Source of the DNA: Lodderomyces elongisporus
Lineage: Eukaryota; Ascomycota; Pichiomycetes; Serinales; Debaryomycetaceae
Reading direction: 5' to 3'
DNA: 64,000 nucleotides
Assembly: GCF_030384665.1 (NCBI RefSeq)
Contig: NC_083675.1
Coordinates: 740,001-804,000 of the forward strand
Numbering within the stretch: position 1 is the stretch's first letter; every line of letters starts with the position of its first letter. The notes under the pieces are model-generated. The model searched no databases and was not told where the DNA came from. It saw nothing but the letters and a program-made list of their open reading frames with translations. This document shows, piece after piece, positions 63,768 to 64,000 of the stretch. Both the position numbers and the translations under genes were made by a program.

Positions 63768-64000
63768 ACGCTGCTCATGCAGATGCAGATGCAGATGCAG
63801 ATGCCACGGTCCAGGAACACAATGTTCACTAAAGTGGAAACAAAGCTAGACCTAAAGTTAGAATCAAAAGCCGAGTTTGTCCCCACACTGCCTCAAAAGC
63901 AACCAACAAGTTCACGTCTGCGGAAAAGCTCACAAGCTTATCGCGAAACCCTCAATATTACAGAGGAAAAGCCACCATGGAGAAAGTTATTGTATCTCAA
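63702..64000 (+). CDS. GPI2: Gpi2, GPI-GlcNAc transferase subunit (start only)
   Basis: Gpi2 (PIG-C) is an ER membrane subunit of the enzyme that makes GlcNAc-PI, the first step of GPI-anchor synthesis. Only the first 99 codons lie inside the window. They end in EEKPPWRKLLYLK, and the motif W+KLLYLKQPYPDNY marks the cytosolic N-terminus of Gpi2 proteins. The 5' part is remarkable: 16 CTG codons occur in the first 25, including 11 in a row, followed by Met-Gln alternation. Read as serine, as in the CTG clade, it forms a soluble poly-Ser arm; read as leucine it would be an unlikely hydrophobic start. The call rests on the last 13 residues. Confidence 0.7.

Noticed and set aside
63698..63886. 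Minus-strand Ser-rich frame antisense to GPI2
   Set aside because: It is the reverse reading of the CTG repeat (CAG to AGC); the plus-strand frame continues into a Gpi2 motif.

Overview
This is a stretch of budding-yeast nuclear chromosome, AT-rich and rich in simple repeats. It carries about 22 protein genes on both strands, spaced as in Saccharomycotina: few introns, with GTATGT donors and TACTAAC branch points. Several features point to the CTG clade (Candida/Lodderomyces), where CTG is read as serine. GPI2 at the right edge would start with a run of about 11 CTG codons, which makes sense as a cytosolic poly-Ser tract but not as poly-Leu. The J-protein has a CTG/CAR run that becomes (Gln-Ser)n. 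The ribosomal protein promoter has the Tbf1 plus Cbf1 layout known from Candida, and a Bcr1-type regulator is present. The long Asn/Gln/Glu-rich insertions would fit the Lodderomyces/C. parapsilosis group, but the species cannot be fixed from sequence alone. No tRNA, rRNA, transposon, CRISPR or viral sequence was recognised.

Layout. 1-13 kb: PTC5 (mitochondrial PP2C phosphatase), PEX19 (peroxisomal membrane protein receptor), AFG2/DRG1 (60S maturation AAA ATPase), a mitochondrial RNase III-like ribosomal protein (probably mL57/Mrpl15), SKI2 (exosome helicase) and UBC9 (SUMO E2). 13-23 kb: a perfect 19-copy 7-bp repeat, FBP26 (fructose-2,6-bisphosphate metabolism), SSY5 (SPS-sensor protease), a small spliced membrane-protein gene and SYO1 (Rpl5/Rpl11 import). 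23-34 kb: 3.5 kb without recognised genes leading to a GPI-anchored wall protein, then TSR1 (40S maturation) divergent from RPS29, which has a Tbf1/Cbf1-type promoter and a likely 5'-UTR intron, then an EOS1-like membrane protein. 34-45 kb: tropomyosin with an intron and an apparent 1-nt frameshift, an unrecognised Ser/Asn-rich gene whose 5' part runs through three frames, and VAC14 (PI(3,5)P2 scaffold). 45-56 kb: an APJ1-like J-protein, a 5.5-kb region with no recognised gene, and a BCR1-type zinc-finger regulator. 56-64 kb: fumarase without an AUG-initiated presequence, MIM1 (mitochondrial outer membrane), HXK2 (hexokinase), an unrecognised coiled-coil protein and the start of GPI2.

The genes are mostly single-gene housekeeping units, not a cluster. 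Three themes recur: ribosome production (AFG2, SYO1, TSR1, RPS29), mitochondrial function (PTC5, mL57-like, MIM1, perhaps the 99-residue protein) and sugar metabolism (FBP26, HXK2, fumarase). I see no convincing new multi-gene system. The points most worth checking are the hidden spliced genes, the two frameshifted loci at 37-40 kb, the long region upstream of the BCR1-like gene with its GC-rich hairpin, and the CTG-coded runs.
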